Source: Nibribacter roseus (GTDB taxonomy: Bacteria; Bacteroidota; Bacteroidia; Cytophagales; Hymenobacteraceae). From it: 64,000 bases of DNA. The notes beneath the pieces are model-generated. The model ran no database searches, was not told the origin of the DNA, and saw only the letters and a program-made list of their open reading frames with translations. Below, piece after piece: positions 1-9,063 of the stretch (position 1 is its first letter; each line of letters begins with the position of its first letter). The DNA lies in NCBI RefSeq assembly GCF_042662225.1, contig NZ_JBHSYQ010000003.1, forward strand, positions 1,426,001-1,490,000. Direction: 5' to 3'. Made by a program: the position numbers and the translations under genes.

Positions 1-773
1 AGAAAGAAGCTTACTACCGTACCGGTATTGCCGTGGGCGATTATACCATTGACCACCATCACCTTAAAAACCCGGAGGCGCCAGATATTGATTTCGTAAA
101 AATAAAGGTACCTTCTTACAATGTTCCATTGGGTTCCCTTATACCTAAGGGAGTGGAAGACTTGATAGTGGCAGAAAAGAGTATTAGCGTCACCAATATT
201 GTGAATGGAGCCACGCGCCTACAGCCGGTTGTTTTAGGCATAGGCCAGGCTGCAGGTGCTTTAGCTGGTGTTGCCTTGAAGAACAATGTAGAGCCCCGTG
301 AAGTGAGCATCAGAGAAGTGCAGCAGGTTTTGCTTGATTCTAAGGCTTACTTGATGCCTTATATAGATGTGAAACCCCAAGATCCGCACTTTCAGGCTAT
401 ACAGCGCATTGGTGCCACCGGCATATTGAAAGGAGTAGGCTTGCCATATAAATGGGCAAACCAAACGTGGTTTTACCCTGAGCGCCCCATTAGTGAATAT
501 GAGCTGGTGTCGGGTCTTAAACTTTACTATGAAGAATTAAAAGCTTTTCAGGCTTCGGGTCAGAACCTGACTCTTAAAGTTTTTGCTGAAGTGCTAAGTG
601 CCATTGATCCAGCTCTGACTTATGAAAAGGTTGCGGCAGAATGGGTAAAGTTACAATTAGGAGAACAAGCAGCGCCAGAGGTAGAGTTGAATAGGAGGCA
701 GGCGGCGGTAATGGTAGACCAGCTGCTGAATCCGTTTGCCAAACCTGTTGATTTTAACGGTCAACTGCTTTGA
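1..773 (+). CDS. FAD-dependent oxidoreductase, 3' part only (cut by window start)
   Basis: The reading frame is open from base 3, so the gene is cut by the window edge; a GTG at 33 is internal, not a start. About 256 C-terminal residues remain. The stretch GDYTIDHHH near the start and TRLQPVVLGIGQAAGA about 60 residues later match the C-terminal FAD-contacting segment of the FAD_oxidored type enzymes (PF12831-like) that are common in Bacteroidota glycan loci. Family knowledge: these flavoproteins act on sugars or are annotated as putative xanthan-lyase-like proteins, with substrate usually unknown. The last ~120 residues form an extra helical tail with an RIGATGILKG motif, seen in some members. 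It lies 54 bp upstream of susC on the same strand, so it probably belongs to the same operon. Family confident, substrate unknown. Confidence 0.75.
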   Translation, partial: KEAYYRTGIAVGDYTIDHHHLKNPEAPDIDFVKIKVPSYNVPLGSLIPKGVEDLIVAEKSISVTNIVNGATRLQPVVLGIGQAAGALAGVALKNNVEPREVSIREVQQVLLDSKAYLMPYIDVKPQDPHFQAIQRIGATGILKGVGLPYKWANQTWFYPERPISEYELVSGLKLYYEELKAFQASGQNLTLKVFAEVLSAIDPALTYEKVAAEWVKLQLGEQAAPEVELNRRQAAVMVDQLLNPFAKPVDFNGQLL

Positions 774-827
774 TACCTTTTTATTACGCTTCCAAAATTT
801 CATTCTCACTAAATCCTCACTAAACCT

Positions 828-3800
828 ATGACAAAGCTTTTACAAATGGCTAGGCAGCAACTCAGGTTGTGCTCATTAGCTCTTCTACTGGTCATGCTCG
901 CGTGTTGGCAAAACACGGTGCTAGCTCAGGCGCAAACAATAAAAGGAAAGGTCACTGACAATGCCGGGGAGGCATTGCCAGGTGTTTCTGTGGTAATCAA
1001 AGGAACCACTTCGGGTACCTCAACAGATATCAACGGAGAATTCCAAATTCCAGTTTCTGCAGGGGCAAACACATTGGTATTTAGTTACATTGGGTATGAA
1101 TCCCAGGAGTTGAGTGCGCAGGCCGGAAGTGAAATTTCAGTAAAGCTGCAAAATTCAGCCAGTGCTATAGATGAGGTGTTGGTAGTGGGGTACGGTACTC
1201 AGAAAAGAACCACCATGACTGGTTCTGTAGCTCAGATTGGGAACAAGGAGATCACACAGGCACCTCCAATGAACCTCTCCAACGTGTTAGCGGGTCGTTT
1301 ACCTGGTTTGGTGGCGGTGCAGAACTCCGGTAGACCTGGGGCAGATAATTCTGCCTTATTGGTTAGGGGGTTAAGTACCACCAATGGAGCTGCCCAAGGA
1401 CCTCTGATTATTGTAGATGGCGTCCCTAGAGATAACTTCCAAAACCTTGATCCTAGTGAAGTGGAAACTATCTCTATTCTGAAAGACGCTTCGGCAGCGG
1501 TGTATGGGGTGCAGGCCTCAAACGGGGTGATTTTGATCACGACCAAGCGTGGTAAAGTAGGTAAACCTGCTATTACTTATAACACTTCATTTGCCTTAAA
1601 CTCAAATACCAGATTCCCTAAGTTCCTGAATGGCCCTGATTATATGCAGTGGATCAAGAGAGGGGAGGAAATGGATAATGATTATCTGATGAACACTGGC
1701 GGAGATCCACTTCCGCTTACCTACACAGAAGATCAGATTCAGGCATTAAGAAATGGTACCCACACCGCCGATTTCGGAAACACAGACTGGGTAGGTGACT
1801 TAGTGGACAACGTTTCTACTTCACAATACCACAACGTTTCTATAAGCGGGGGAACAGATAAAATGAGGTATTTTACCAGCCTGGGGTACTTTGACCAAAA
1901 TGGGGTGGTAAAGAACACCAATTTTACCCGTTACAATTTCAGAACTAACCTGGATGTGACTTTCAATGATTATCTCTCTTCCATCATCACGTTGGGCGCG
2001 CGCCGTGAGGACAGAGAGAACCCAGGGGTTGTGGCAGACAACTCTGTTTGGATGAGCCCCTTTTACCAAGCGGTAAGAGCATTGCCCAACATTCCGGCTA
2101 CCTATGATGGTCTTCCTGCTGCGGGTTGGAGAAGTGGTGGTGGGGTAAACCCAATTGCCGCAGTTGAAAATTCTGGTTTTCAAAGATCTGAGACCGACGT
2201 TTTCCAAACTAACCTTTCTCTCGTTTTCAAGGTTCCTGGTGTAAAAGGGCTGGAAATGAAGGTACAGGGAGCCTATGATAAGATTCTGACAGAGTCTAAG
2301 AATTGGCTCACTCCCTACTATTTGTCTACCAGACAAATAACAAATACTGGTTTTGTGTGGAGCAGAAGTTTAGCTCCTACTGCCACTACCACTGTGCTGT
2401 CTCAGGGGTACACACAAAGAAGCCACACCATGTTCCAACCAAGTATTAACTATTCTACTACCGTTGGTAACGACCATACCGTTTCTGCTTTGTTATTATA
2501 CGAATTCAGCCAGTTTGAAAATAAGAATATGACGGCTGGGGCAAGAAACTTCCCTTTGACCAATATACCGGAACTAAATTTTGGAGGATCGGCAACAGAA
2601 GATTTCGTTCGTCCGGGTGGTGCATCTTCGCTAACGTCTAGAGGTGGCTATGTTACAAGGTTGAACTATGGGTTTCAAGGAAAGTATTTACTTGAATTCT
2701 CTGCCCGTTATGATGAATCCAGTAACTTCCCAAAACATAATAGAGCCGGATTCTTCCCTGGAGCATCAGTGGGTTGGGTAGTAAGTAATGAACCCTTTTT
2801 TAAAGATTTCTCTTCTTCCGTTAACTTCTTAAAGCTTAGAGGCTCTTACGGAAAAGTAGGAAATGACAGAGCTTCAAACTCTTTTGCCTACCTGAATACT
2901 TTCGCTTTAACAACTGCTCCAGTTGTAGTAATAGGGGGTAAGCCAATTGCTGCACTTTACACAGGTAGCCCCGCCAACCTGAATTTGACTTGGGAAACTA
3001 CTACCATATCTAACGTTGGGTTAGAAACTTCCTTCTGGAGAGGCTTATTAGATGTAGAGGTAGATTTCTTTTACAAGGTGACCCGTGACATCCTTCAGGG
3101 AGTGTCAGGTATCTATCCTCCATCAATTGGAGGTTTCTTCCCAAGTACGAATAATTCAGCGGTGGTTGACAATAGAGGGGTAGACTTACAGATTAGACAC
3201 CGTAATTCTATCAATAAATTTAGCTACGGGGTTACCGGTAACTTCAACTACGCAAAGAACAGAATTCTGGAATATGATCAAGCCGCCAATATTGCTGAAT
3301 GGCAAAATCAAATTGGCAGGCCAATGGGCGGGAAGTACGGTTTTATTTCTGAAGGTCTTTTCCAATCATGGGAAGAAGTTAACAACTGGGCAAGTTCTCC
3401 CAGCGGACAAGCTGCTCCAGGGTTTGTTAAGTACAGAGATTTGAACGGAGATGGTCAGATCAACGCCAGTGACCAAACCTATATAGGGCTTAGCAATGTG
3501 CCAGAGATAATGTATGGCTTAAACTTAGATGCCCAGTACGGACCTTTTGACTTTTCTGCCTTGTTTCAGGGGGCAGCCAGAAGAGATGTGGCTTTGGGCG
3601 GTACGTATGAAGGAGCCGCTGGGGTATCAGGGGTGGCAGATAATACACCGTTTACCCGCTCTTTCTATAACCTAGGGAACTCACCTTATTACATAGTAGA
3701 GAATTCCTGGACTCCAGAAAACCCAGGTGCCTATTATCCAAGATTACAGGCTAACAGAAGCGGAGCGCCAAATCACAATGGCCACCCCAACTCTCATTTT

Positions 3801-4034
3801 GTGGTAGATGGATCTTACCTGCGTCTTAAGTCTGTACAAGTAGGGTACAGTATTAACAAAGCCTTCCTGAATAAGCTAAAAGTAGAGCAGTGGAGGTTCT
3901 ATGTTGCTGGCTCTAACATTTTCACCATCTCAGATGACCGTCTGAAGTACCTTGATCCGGAAATGCCAAACGTGAGCAATGGTTTCTATCCGCAGCAAAG
4001 AGTAGTGACAGTAGGTACTAACATAACTTTCTAG
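828..4034 (+). CDS. SusC/RagA-family TonB-linked outer-membrane transporter (cluster 1)
   Basis: A 1068-residue TonB-dependent outer-membrane importer that takes up oligosaccharides with its SusD partner. Residues 1-34 are a signal peptide ending in a VLAQAQ-type site. Residues ~36-120 form a carboxypeptidase-regulatory-like domain (GKVTDNAGEALPGVSVV, FSYIGY). The segment VVGYGTQKR at ~123 precedes the plug domain, which holds the usual SILKDASAAVYG and NGVILITTKRG blocks near residues 218-240. The rest is the barrel, ending in VGTNITF with the terminal aromatic expected for outer-membrane insertion. Length is normal for the family. The susD start lies 6 bp after its stop. No STN domain is visible, so a FecR/ECF-type signalling role is unlikely. 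Glycan specificity cannot be read from sequence. Confidence 0.95.
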   Translation: MTKLLQMARQQLRLCSLALLLVMLACWQNTVLAQAQTIKGKVTDNAGEALPGVSVVIKGTTSGTSTDINGEFQIPVSAGANTLVFSYIGYESQELSAQAGSEISVKLQNSASAIDEVLVVGYGTQKRTTMTGSVAQIGNKEITQAPPMNLSNVLAGRLPGLVAVQNSGRPGADNSALLVRGLSTTNGAAQGPLIIVDGVPRDNFQNLDPSEVETISILKDASAAVYGVQASNGVILITTKRGKVGKPAITYNTSFALNSNTRFPKFLNGPDYMQWIKRGEEMDNDYLMNTGGDPLPLTYTEDQIQALRNGTHTADFGNTDWVGDLVDNVSTSQYHNVSISGGTDKMRYFTSLGYFDQNGVVKNTNFTRYNFRTNLDVTFNDYLSSIITLGARREDRENPGVVADNSVWMSPFYQAVRALPNIPATYDGLPAAGWRSGGGVNPIAAVENSGFQRSETDVFQTNLSLVFKVPGVKGLEMKVQGAYDKILTESKNWLTPYYLSTRQITNTGFVWSRSLAPTATTTVLSQGYTQRSHTMFQPSINYSTTVGNDHTVSALLLYEFSQFENKNMTAGARNFPLTNIPELNFGGSATEDFVRPGGASSLTSRGGYVTRLNYGFQGKYLLEFSARYDESSNFPKHNRAGFFPGASVGWVVSNEPFFKDFSSSVNFLKLRGSYGKVGNDRASNSFAYLNTFALTTAPVVVIGGKPIAALYTGSPANLNLTWETTTISNVGLETSFWRGLLDVEVDFFYKVTRDILQGVSGIYPPSIGGFFPSTNNSAVVDNRGVDLQIRHRNSINKFSYGVTGNFNYAKNRILEYDQAANIAEWQNQIGRPMGGKYGFISEGLFQSWEEVNNWASSPSGQAAPGFVKYRDLNGDGQINASDQTYIGLSNVPEIMYGLNLDAQYGPFDFSALFQGAARRDVALGGTYEGAAGVSGVADNTPFTRSFYNLGNSPYYIVENSWTPENPGAYYPRLQANRSGAPNHNGHPNSHFVVDGSYLRLKSVQVGYSINKAFLNKLKVEQWRFYVAGSNIFTISDDRLKYLDPEMPNVSNGFYPQQRVVTVGTNITF

Positions 4035-4040
4035 AAAATC

Positions 4041-5732
4041 ATGAAGCGAATATATTCAACTTTAAAATGTCTGTTAGTAGGTGGACTACTGGTAGCCTCC
4101 CAAGGCTGTGAAATAGACTTGGAGTTAGACGATAGATACACTGAACTGACAATCTATCAGAATCCGGAAAGCATTGACTTGTACATGGCGGGCATGTACA
4201 ATGAGTTTCACACATTTAAGTTCGGGCAATTCCCTATTGGGTATGACAATGCCACAGATGGCTTGACAGACATAATGAAATACACTTCCTCTGCAGAGGG
4301 AAATGGAAGTGTGAACAGACTAGCCTTTGAGCCGCAGCGGGTAAGTGCAGCAAGCCCTAACTTTAATTACTGGAATTCTGGTTATAACCGCATACGCAGG
4401 CTCAATGAGCTAATGTATGGTATCAATAACTATGCAGACGGGCTTACTGCGGAACAGAAAACGCTTTATGAGGCAGAAGCAAGGTTTATCAGGGGGTATG
4501 TGTATTTCTGGTTGGTAAAGCTTCACGGAAGCGTGGTTTTATTACCTGAGCTTACATCAGAGCCAAATAACCCAAGGGCAAGTGAAGAGGAAAGTTGGAA
4601 TTTTGTACTGGCAGATTTTGCTTTTGCTGCAGAGCATTTGCCTACCAAGGCTGAGGGTGGTGCTGCTTGGAGAGGACGGGCCACAAAAGATGCTGCCTAT
4701 GCCTTAATGGCCAGAGCGGCCTTGTATGCTGGCTCTATTGCCGAATATGATAATAAGCAGTTTAACAATGACCCATTAACTGGTGTTCCTGCTGCCAAAA
4801 AGAACGAATATTACCAAATAGCTGCCGATGCGGCCGGTGAGGTAATGAAAATGGGGTACAGCCTTCCTAAGGATTTTACCGGCATGTTCACCAACCCTAA
4901 TAACAGTGAGGCCATTTTCTCAGTAGATTACCAACGCCCAGGGGTGACCCACACCTATGACAGCAGATTCTCTCCGCCCGTTGCCGCCGCAAGTAACCGA
5001 GCTGAGGGTGTACCTACCGCGGAGCTGGTAGAGGAGTTTGAAATGGCCAATGGGGAAGAGTTCTCCTGGTCTAATCCAGCCCATGCCGCTGCCCCATATG
5101 CTAATCGGGATCCAAGATTTTATGGTACCGTTCTTTACAATGGTGCCGTTTGGCAAGGACGAACCCTTGAAACATTTGTAGGCGGAAATGTAGGTTTTGT
5201 AGAGTATGGCACAGATGCTAACCCAAGTAATACAGTTACTGGCTACTATGTACGCAAATATTTAGATCCAACCAATACCACTTTCGCCCAAAATAGATCT
5301 GCCCAATCTTGGATGGTGATACGCTACGCTGAAGTGCTACTTATCTATGCAGAGGCGCAGTTGAAACTCGGCAACTTATCTGAGGCTAGAAATGCTATCA
5401 ATCAGGTAAGAGGAAGAGCAGACTTGCCAAATACCCAAGCCCAGACGGCAGCTGACCTCATGGAGGCCATAGAACATGAGCGTATTGTAGAGTTAGCGTT
5501 TGAAGGACATAGGTACTGGGATCTACGCCGCTGGAGAAAAGCCCACACAGTTCTTAACAACCTGCGCGTGCATGGTGATAAAATCACTAAAAACGCTGCT
5601 GGAGACTTACAATATCAGAGAGTAGATGCTGACAAGCAGGACCGCAGATTCTTGTCTCAGATGTATTACATCCCGCTTCCGCAGGGAGAAATTGCAAATA
5701 ACCGGGCATTAACCCAAATACAAGGTTGGTAA
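4041..5732 (+). CDS. SusD/RagB-family nutrient-binding lipoprotein (cluster 1)
   Basis: A 563-residue surface lipoprotein that caps the SusC barrel and binds the glycan. The N terminus has a signal peptide with Cys23 as probable lipidation site (SQGC). The TPR-like SusD features are present: EAEARFIRGYVYFWLVKL near residue 150, MVIRYAEVLLIYAEAQLKLG near 425, and the C-terminal FEGHRYWDLRRWRKA and MYYIPLPQGEIANN signature. The gene follows susC by 6 bp and precedes a DUF5018 lipoprotein by 17 bp, the classic order of a polysaccharide-utilisation operon. Family very confident, ligand not deducible. Confidence 0.95.
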   Translation: MKRIYSTLKCLLVGGLLVASQGCEIDLELDDRYTELTIYQNPESIDLYMAGMYNEFHTFKFGQFPIGYDNATDGLTDIMKYTSSAEGNGSVNRLAFEPQRVSAASPNFNYWNSGYNRIRRLNELMYGINNYADGLTAEQKTLYEAEARFIRGYVYFWLVKLHGSVVLLPELTSEPNNPRASEEESWNFVLADFAFAAEHLPTKAEGGAAWRGRATKDAAYALMARAALYAGSIAEYDNKQFNNDPLTGVPAAKKNEYYQIAADAAGEVMKMGYSLPKDFTGMFTNPNNSEAIFSVDYQRPGVTHTYDSRFSPPVAAASNRAEGVPTAELVEEFEMANGEEFSWSNPAHAAAPYANRDPRFYGTVLYNGAVWQGRTLETFVGGNVGFVEYGTDANPSNTVTGYYVRKYLDPTNTTFAQNRSAQSWMVIRYAEVLLIYAEAQLKLGNLSEARNAINQVRGRADLPNTQAQTAADLMEAIEHERIVELAFEGHRYWDLRRWRKAHTVLNNLRVHGDKITKNAAGDLQYQRVDADKQDRRFLSQMYYIPLPQGEIANNRALTQIQGW

Positions 5733-5749
5733 CATCTAAACTGTTTGAA

Positions 5750-7387
5750 ATGAAAAGAAATTTCTATAGCTATACTGTGTTTCTTTTTAGCCTGCTGTTT
5801 CTAGCGGGCTGTGAGACACCAGAGCCTTTTGAAAATAATGATAACAACCAGTTGTCAGATATTTGGCTCACCATTCCAGGGCAGAAAGATGCTCGCTTTA
5901 ATGGCACCTACAGTGCTAACGGAGAAACGATCACTTTTGAAATACCCCATTTCTTCCCAGCTGAATCTGATAATCAGGTGGACCTGAAAAATTTGGTTTT
6001 AAGAGCCAATATTCCGGTAGATGCCAGAATCAGCCCTGCCTTGGGTAATCCAATGGATCTGACCGAACCAATTAAAATTGACATTGCCTCGGGTACAGGG
6101 GCGGTGAAATCTTACTGGGTAGAAGTAAAAAAAGTAGCAGACCTATCAGTAAAAACTGTAAGCATAGAAGTAGATGGTCAAGAAATCAATGGATTTGAAC
6201 GCAATGGCGAACTGATTTTCTATGTGGTTCCTGGGGTAGATGTGTCTAATGCTACTTTGAACATAGGAATTAGTCGTCACTCCACTTCTTCACTTCCTTC
6301 TGGTTCAAAAATAGATTTGACAAATCCGGTTCCGGTAACCATTACAGGTGTAGATGGCACTACCAAAACCTATACACTCATGGCGGTGCCTCCGCAGAAG
6401 TTAAATTACGGTATTGGTATCACTAGAAAGCTATTTATTAAAATAGGATCAGAAATAGGTGGTTTTGGCGCGCATACAGAAACAAGCATGTCTGTTAGTG
6501 GAGATCACCTAATAATTGGCACAAACACCACTCCGTCAAGATACCGCATTCTTAACAGATTCACTGGCGCGCTTGTAGGGGATATGACTATGCCAAGTGC
6601 CTCTTTCCGCTCTTTCTCTATGGTAAGTGATGAAGAAGGACATATCATTGGCTCTTCTTACACCCCTAAGAACTCAAACTTCCTGATCTATAAATGGGAC
6701 AATGCCATGGATCAGACACCTGAGCTGCTTATTACTTATAAAAATGAGTCTAATGCAGCAACAGACGGAGCGCTTGGCAGAAGGTTGAGTGTGTATGGCA
6801 ACCTGAATACTAATGCAGTGATCATGGCCACTGAGTCTAGAAACCCGGTGATTCTGAAGTGGGTAGTAACTGGCGGACAGTTGGTGAGCCAGACTCCAGA
6901 GAAAATCACTTACGGTGACCCAATAGGTGCCTGGCCATTCGTCTCAGATGCACAGCCTATTTCGGCTTCTCCTAATACAGACTTCTTCTTGAATTATGCC
7001 AGTGAGATAGCTTTAGTAAGCGGTACTACCGGCAGACGTATCTCAGCAATTCCTAATACCCCAGCCCTGGTAGGTGTGTTCCACATGCCAATAGATTACT
7101 TTGAGTTTAATAACGCTAAGTATATTGGAATAGCAGAATATCTAACCTCCACACTGGATCAGGCAAGAATTGCAGTTTTTGATGTAACAGACCCAGCCAA
7201 TATTAATGGTGCATCCGCAGCAACAAAGGTGTTTACTTCAGATCAGGTTTCTGGTACCGCAAACCCTAACGGTACGGCTGACATTGAGGTAATGGTATCT
7301 CCGGACGGTGAAAAAGCTTGGGCCTATCTGTTACTCACCAACGGTGGTATCATTGGCTATGAACTAACCAATTATGATCCTAATTAA
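5750..7387 (+). CDS. DUF5018-type lipoprotein of the SusCD locus
   Basis: The ATG at 5750 is chosen rather than the TTG at 5726 because it puts a lipoprotein signal directly at the N terminus, with Cys21 in a FLAGC lipobox. The remaining 545-residue protein has two N-terminal Ig-like beta modules (about 40-125 and 130-215), the second with PVTITGVDGTTKTYTL, typical of DUF5018 proteins. A longer C-terminal part may be propeller-like, with repeated short beta motifs. Family knowledge: proteins of this type follow SusCD pairs and are thought to be surface glycan-binding accessories. No catalytic motif is visible. It closes the susCD block, since a 15-bp-arm hairpin lies 26 bp after the stop. Confidence 0.7.
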   Translation: MKRNFYSYTVFLFSLLFLAGCETPEPFENNDNNQLSDIWLTIPGQKDARFNGTYSANGETITFEIPHFFPAESDNQVDLKNLVLRANIPVDARISPALGNPMDLTEPIKIDIASGTGAVKSYWVEVKKVADLSVKTVSIEVDGQEINGFERNGELIFYVVPGVDVSNATLNIGISRHSTSSLPSGSKIDLTNPVPVTITGVDGTTKTYTLMAVPPQKLNYGIGITRKLFIKIGSEIGGFGAHTETSMSVSGDHLIIGTNTTPSRYRILNRFTGALVGDMTMPSASFRSFSMVSDEEGHIIGSSYTPKNSNFLIYKWDNAMDQTPELLITYKNESNAATDGALGRRLSVYGNLNTNAVIMATESRNPVILKWVVTGGQLVSQTPEKITYGDPIGAWPFVSDAQPISASPNTDFFLNYASEIALVSGTTGRRISAIPNTPALVGVFHMPIDYFEFNNAKYIGIAEYLTSTLDQARIAVFDVTDPANINGASAATKVFTSDQVSGTANPNGTADIEVMVSPDGEKAWAYLLLTNGGIIGYELTNYDPN

Positions 7388-7413
7388 GAAACATAATTAG
7401 AAGCTGGCAAAAA

Positions 7414-7455
7414 CTATCAGTACAGGTGTTTGAACAGACTCACCTGTACTGATAG
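7414..7455 (+). terminator. Perfect 15-bp inverted repeat after the SusCD-DUF5018 block
   Basis: Arms 7414-7428 and 7441-7455 are exact reverse complements around a 12-nt loop. There is no T-run after it, so it may be a processing or attenuation hairpin rather than a classic terminator. A TTTG at 7429-7432 and a TA-N3-TTTG at 7453-7461, 20 nt apart, overlap it and come one base short of the Bacteroidota promoter layout. The same stretch might therefore start a transcript for the next gene. Confidence 0.5.
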
Positions 7456-7509
7456 CCTTTGGGTGTGGTAAGAATGGGTGGGGTCTTTTAAGTGGTTCAA
7501 TAATTTTAA

Positions 7510-8913
7510 ATGCAGATGATGATGTTCAATAAAATCAAGTACTTTCTTCTAGCAAGCTGCCTTTTTCTGGCAGCCTGTGAAAGCAGTCCAGAAGAGGAGG
7601 TAACTCCTAAACCTGAGCCAGAGGTTCCTGTTGAAGAAAAAGACAAGGAAGTGTTAGTATGGATTGAGGCAAGGGCCAATATATTTGGGACTTATGGTAA
7701 ATTCAATAAAACTGAAACCATCTTGGAAGTGCTTGATTCTCTGCAAAACGTTGGGGTAACAGGGATGGTGGTTGATGTAAAAGGAATTAATGGATATACT
7801 ATATACCCAAGCACCATAGCTCGCCAATTAACCACTTTAGAGGGTCGTACTCTGCCACAGGAAGTTGATTATCTAGATTATTTAATTACTGAAGGGCACA
7901 AGCGGAATCTGAAAGTATATGCTTCAGTAGGCGTATTTGTGGAAGGTGACAATTATAGAAAACTAGGGAAAGTGTTTGACGACCCTACCTTCAAAAATGT
8001 TTACCAGAACATCGTCTGTGATGTAAACGGTAACCGGGTTCCTATCACTTCTACAGGAGCCAATGGCTTTGTAAACCCGGCCCGCCCAGAGGTACAGGCT
8101 TATGAGCAGAGCATAGTAAAAGAAGTAGTAAGCCGGTACAACATTGACGGAATCATGCTGGATTACTGCCGCTATAATGACATAAACGGTGACTTTTCAG
8201 ATTTCAGTAAAGAAAAGTTTATTGAATTCTTAGAGCAAAAGTTCCAGGACAACATGGCCAAAGCAATGGTTTTCCCTACTGACATAGTTTCTTCATGGAG
8301 AACCACCAGCGGACAAGTAGTGCCTGCCTCTACTGGTAAGTACTATAAAAAATGGCTCATGTTTAGAGCTAAAACCATCTACGACTTTGTGAAAAGTACC
8401 AAAGAAGAGGTGAAGAAAATCAAGCCAAATATCAAGTTCGGGGCCTATGTGGGTTCTTGGTACACCAGCTACTATCAGGTAGGGGTGAATTGGGCCAGCA
8501 AGACGTATGACCCATTTAATGACCCCACTATACGGTTTGACTGGGCTTATCCAGGGTACAATGACTATGGATACGGTGATGAACTGGATCTACTCATGAC
8601 GGGCAACTACTTTAAATATGTAAAGCTGGCAGATGTTCCTTCCGCCACAAACCAATACCACTGGTGGAGTATAGAAGGGTCTTTGAATGCTGGTAAATAT
8701 CTTACGAAGGGTAAAGTGCCGCTCTTAGGAAGCATTGATATGGGCAACGTTACTTGGGACAAGAAAGAAGACATCACCCGCGCCATTCAGCATATCATCC
8801 AAAACTCAGACGGAATAATGCTTTTTGATGTCTGCCATGTATATGCGCCCCAATGGAACCAGTTTAAGGAGCCACTATGGGAAGAAATCAAAGAAGGAAT
8901 CGGGAAGAAGTAA
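7510..8913 (+). CDS. GHL10-like (family 10 glycosylhydrolase-type) TIM-barrel lipoprotein, copy A
   Basis: A 467-residue putative glycoside hydrolase on the periplasmic or outer membrane. Four ATG codons lie within the first 15 bases (7510, 7516, 7519, 7522), so the exact start is uncertain. All give a lipoprotein with Cys23 in LAAC (numbered from 7510) followed by an acidic, proline-rich linker to ~residue 48. The barrel begins with VLVWIEARANIFG. The candidate catalytic strand is DGIMLDYCRYND at 213-224, which resembles the DGI-x-LDxxRYP block of GHL10 (DUF187) and related alpha-amylase-superfamily proteins. Family knowledge: E. coli DigH (GHL10) cleaves peptide-free peptidoglycan strands. 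The next gene is a paralogue sharing GSWY and YYxVGVNWASKxYDP. Substrate is inferred only. Confidence 0.65.
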   Translation: MQMMMFNKIKYFLLASCLFLAACESSPEEEVTPKPEPEVPVEEKDKEVLVWIEARANIFGTYGKFNKTETILEVLDSLQNVGVTGMVVDVKGINGYTIYPSTIARQLTTLEGRTLPQEVDYLDYLITEGHKRNLKVYASVGVFVEGDNYRKLGKVFDDPTFKNVYQNIVCDVNGNRVPITSTGANGFVNPARPEVQAYEQSIVKEVVSRYNIDGIMLDYCRYNDINGDFSDFSKEKFIEFLEQKFQDNMAKAMVFPTDIVSSWRTTSGQVVPASTGKYYKKWLMFRAKTIYDFVKSTKEEVKKIKPNIKFGAYVGSWYTSYYQVGVNWASKTYDPFNDPTIRFDWAYPGYNDYGYGDELDLLMTGNYFKYVKLADVPSATNQYHWWSIEGSLNAGKYLTKGKVPLLGSIDMGNVTWDKKEDITRAIQHIIQNSDGIMLFDVCHVYAPQWNQFKEPLWEEIKEGIGKK

Positions 8914-9063
8914 GTATAACCATACCCCTCAATTAATTTGTTCCCCCTGCCTTTCATGGTGTGGAGATGGGCAAAGACAGGAATTCCTTCTCTGTGTGAC
9001 CCGTGTGGGCATTACCCAACCAATTTAAATAGAATCACAGTTTCCCCTAATACATAATCTTAA

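Noticed and set aside
33..35. GTG at 33 as the true start of the first gene
   Set aside because: The frame is open to base 3 and the residues before it (KEAYYRTGIA) continue the conserved block, so the gene is truncated by the window edge.
8825..9028. Plus-strand open frame running past the end of GHL10-like copy A
   Set aside because: It overlaps the real gene in another frame, has no family features, and its second half is the featureless 150-bp gap.
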